Source: Pseudopedobacter alpinus (GTDB lineage Bacteria > Bacteroidota > Bacteroidia > Sphingobacteriales > Sphingobacteriaceae). From it: a stretch of DNA of 64,000 nt. Where the stretch lies: NCBI RefSeq assembly GCF_042684645.1, contig NZ_JBHULV010000021.1, forward strand, positions 1 to 64,000. Direction: 5' to 3'. Made by a program: the position numbers and the translations under genes. Positions 62,967-64,000 of the stretch are shown here, piece by piece; within the stretch, counting starts at the first letter, position 1, and each line of letters begins with the position of its first letter. The notes under the pieces were generated by a model, which saw only the letters and a list, made by a program, of their open reading frames with translations, searched no databases and had not been told where the DNA came from.

Positions 62967-64000
62967 TTATCTCCAGCGGGGATCTCCAATTCCTCTTGTA
63001 TAAATAGGATGATTTAGGACCTCAGGGGTGCTCTTGAATCTTATCCCGTTAAGGTCATAAACATGAGATTCAGGATCCCAATTAGTACCAAGCCTTTTAC
63101 CTTTAGGGAAAGGATTTATCATCAGGTTTTCTGGTGCAATTGGAGTTGGTCCGGTTGATACTCTTGTAGCCTCCAAGCCACCCACATTCAAAGCACCTCC
63201 ATTAAAACCAGCACCACGACTGTTATGACTAAACGGTTGCCTGTTCATAATTTCTGCACCAGAATAATAGGTAATCGCATTGTTTGCTGATTTTGCCGAA
63301 GTTGAATAATTATCAGCTATGTCGAAACTTAAACCTGGTCGATACGTCCTGATATCCATTCCACTTTGAAACAATGGCCTATCGTCACCAGCAGCTTTAG
63401 CCAAAATAAATAGATTTTTCTTGATTGTATATTTACTATTTGACGGTGGGTTGTGATGCTGTATTAAAAAACGACTATCTGTAATTGCGAAAGCATTTAA
63501 AAAAGTATTATTTTCAACAGTAACATTCCAAACGACGCTTGGTGCCCATGACAGATTTGCGTTTTCCCGCAACAATATATCATAGGAAATACCAATAAAG
63601 GAGTTATTTCTAATAACTACGTTATTAAAGATATTCGTTCTCTCCGACTTTGCGTCTCCGTTTAGTAAAGCATAGCCTCGGCCATTTATATCAAACATAC
63701 CTGTATCATGAAATAAACATCTCGTTATCACAATATTTTCGATAACTTGACGATTTGAGCCTTGCGTTCTAAACCAACCACGAACCATGCCTTGAAAGCT
63801 GCAATTGTTAACCTCTAGTTTAGAACAAGTGAATGGCATAGCAGCTGAGTTTTGATTTATAAAGTAATTACCGGACCCATTCTTTCCTGGAAAAAGAGAA
63901 CGTTTAAAAAAATTAATAGCATAAGGAGCTTCAAAATTTATGTCATTGAAGACTACATCTCCCACAGTAATACTACCTATTTCACCAGCTTGTGCTCGGC
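62967..64000 (-). CDS. Parallel beta-helix surface/secreted protein, 5' end outside the window
   Basis: The reading frame is open up to the right edge (RAQAGEIGSITVGD before the GTG at 63965), so this is the C-terminal part of a longer gene. Repeated segments such as LEVNNCSFQGMVRGWF, VITRCLFHDTG, VVIRNNSFIG and VTVENNTFLNAF form the rungs of a right-handed beta-helix. The end contains NPFPKGKRLGTNWDPES and YTRGIGDPRWR, typical of DUF5123/DUF4957-type proteins found beside SusCD in pectin and other PULs. Possible polysaccharide binding or lyase activity; no catalytic site is identified. Confidence 0.7.
   Translation of the reverse strand, partial: RAQAGEIGSITVGDVVFNDINFEAPYAINFFKRSLFPGKNGSGNYFINQNSAAMPFTCSKLEVNNCSFQGMVRGWFRTQGSNRQVIENIVITRCLFHDTGMFDINGRGYALLNGDAKSERTNIFNNVVIRNNSFIGISYDILLRENANLSWAPSVVWNVTVENNTFLNAFAITDSRFLIQHHNPPSNSKYTIKKNLFILAKAAGDDRPLFQSGMDIRTYRPGLSFDIADNYSTSAKSANNAITYYSGAEIMNRQPFSHNSRGAGFNGGALNVGGLEATRVSTGPTPIAPENLMINPFPKGKRLGTNWDPESHVYDLNGIRFKSTPEVLNHPIYTRGIGDPRWR

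Overview
The window looks like a chromosomal segment of a Bacteroidota bacterium, most likely Sphingobacteriaceae (Pedobacter-like). It is AT-rich. It carries a SusC/SusD pair preceded by an ECF sigma factor and a FecR anti-sigma gene, TAnnTTTG-type promoter boxes, almost no Shine-Dalgarno sites, and a dense set of secreted carbohydrate-active enzymes. I did not find tRNA, rRNA, CRISPR arrays, insertion sequences or phage genes.

Layout. (1) At the left edge a + strand gene fragment ends in a hairpin terminator (1-273). (2) A ten-gene minus-strand operon (17498 down to 539) encodes secreted glycosidases (GH20/GH67-like, MGH1-like, GH28, GH95, GH2-malectin), followed by five cytoplasmic enzymes of a non-phosphorylating L-fucose/L-rhamnose-type route (SDR, FAH-family hydrolase, aldo/keto reductase, lactonase, Zn-dehydrogenase). 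The sugar-acid dehydratase expected for this route is not in the window. (3) A divergent plus-strand run (17705-27713) encodes a sialate-O-acetylesterase-like esterase, a DUF5703 protein, a PL1 pectate lyase, a RuBisCO-like protein, a DUF1537 kinase, an Asp/Glu-racemase-fold protein and a BASS-family transporter. The RuBisCO-like/DUF1537 pair resembles the known 3-oxo-isoapionate (D-apiose) branch. (4) Next come ECF sigma, FecR, SusC (with STN domain) and SusD (27941-34819). (5) A compact 13-gene minus-strand operon (57414 down to 35033, about 22 kb) follows: GH78, a five-bladed propeller enzyme, two GH2, a cassette of two solute-binding-protein-like genes flanking two CaiB/BaiF CoA-transferases, a Gfo/Idh/MocA oxidoreductase, a MaoC hydratase, a FucP-type permease, GH106 and GH127. 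It ends in a strong hairpin. (6) A divergent IclR regulator (57719-58495) sits beside that operon's promoter. (7) A GH28-GH78 pair (62226-58562) and the 3' part of a beta-helix protein (64000-62967) close the window.

How it fits together. The enzyme set (two polygalacturonase-type GH28, three rhamnosidase-family proteins, GH95, GH127, GH2, PL1, an esterase) points to pectin with rhamnogalacturonan-type side chains. Apiose-type and fucose-type catabolic genes make RG-II-like material a reasonable but unproven target. SusCD would import oligosaccharides, periplasmic enzymes would trim them, FucP and BASS would take sugars or acids across the inner membrane, and the cytoplasmic enzymes would finish catabolism.

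The least explained part, and the best candidate for an undescribed system, is the cytoplasmic cassette at 41649-47900. It contains solute-binding-protein folds with no export signal and no ABC transporter, translationally coupled to paired class III CoA-transferases and followed by an oxidoreductase and a hydratase.
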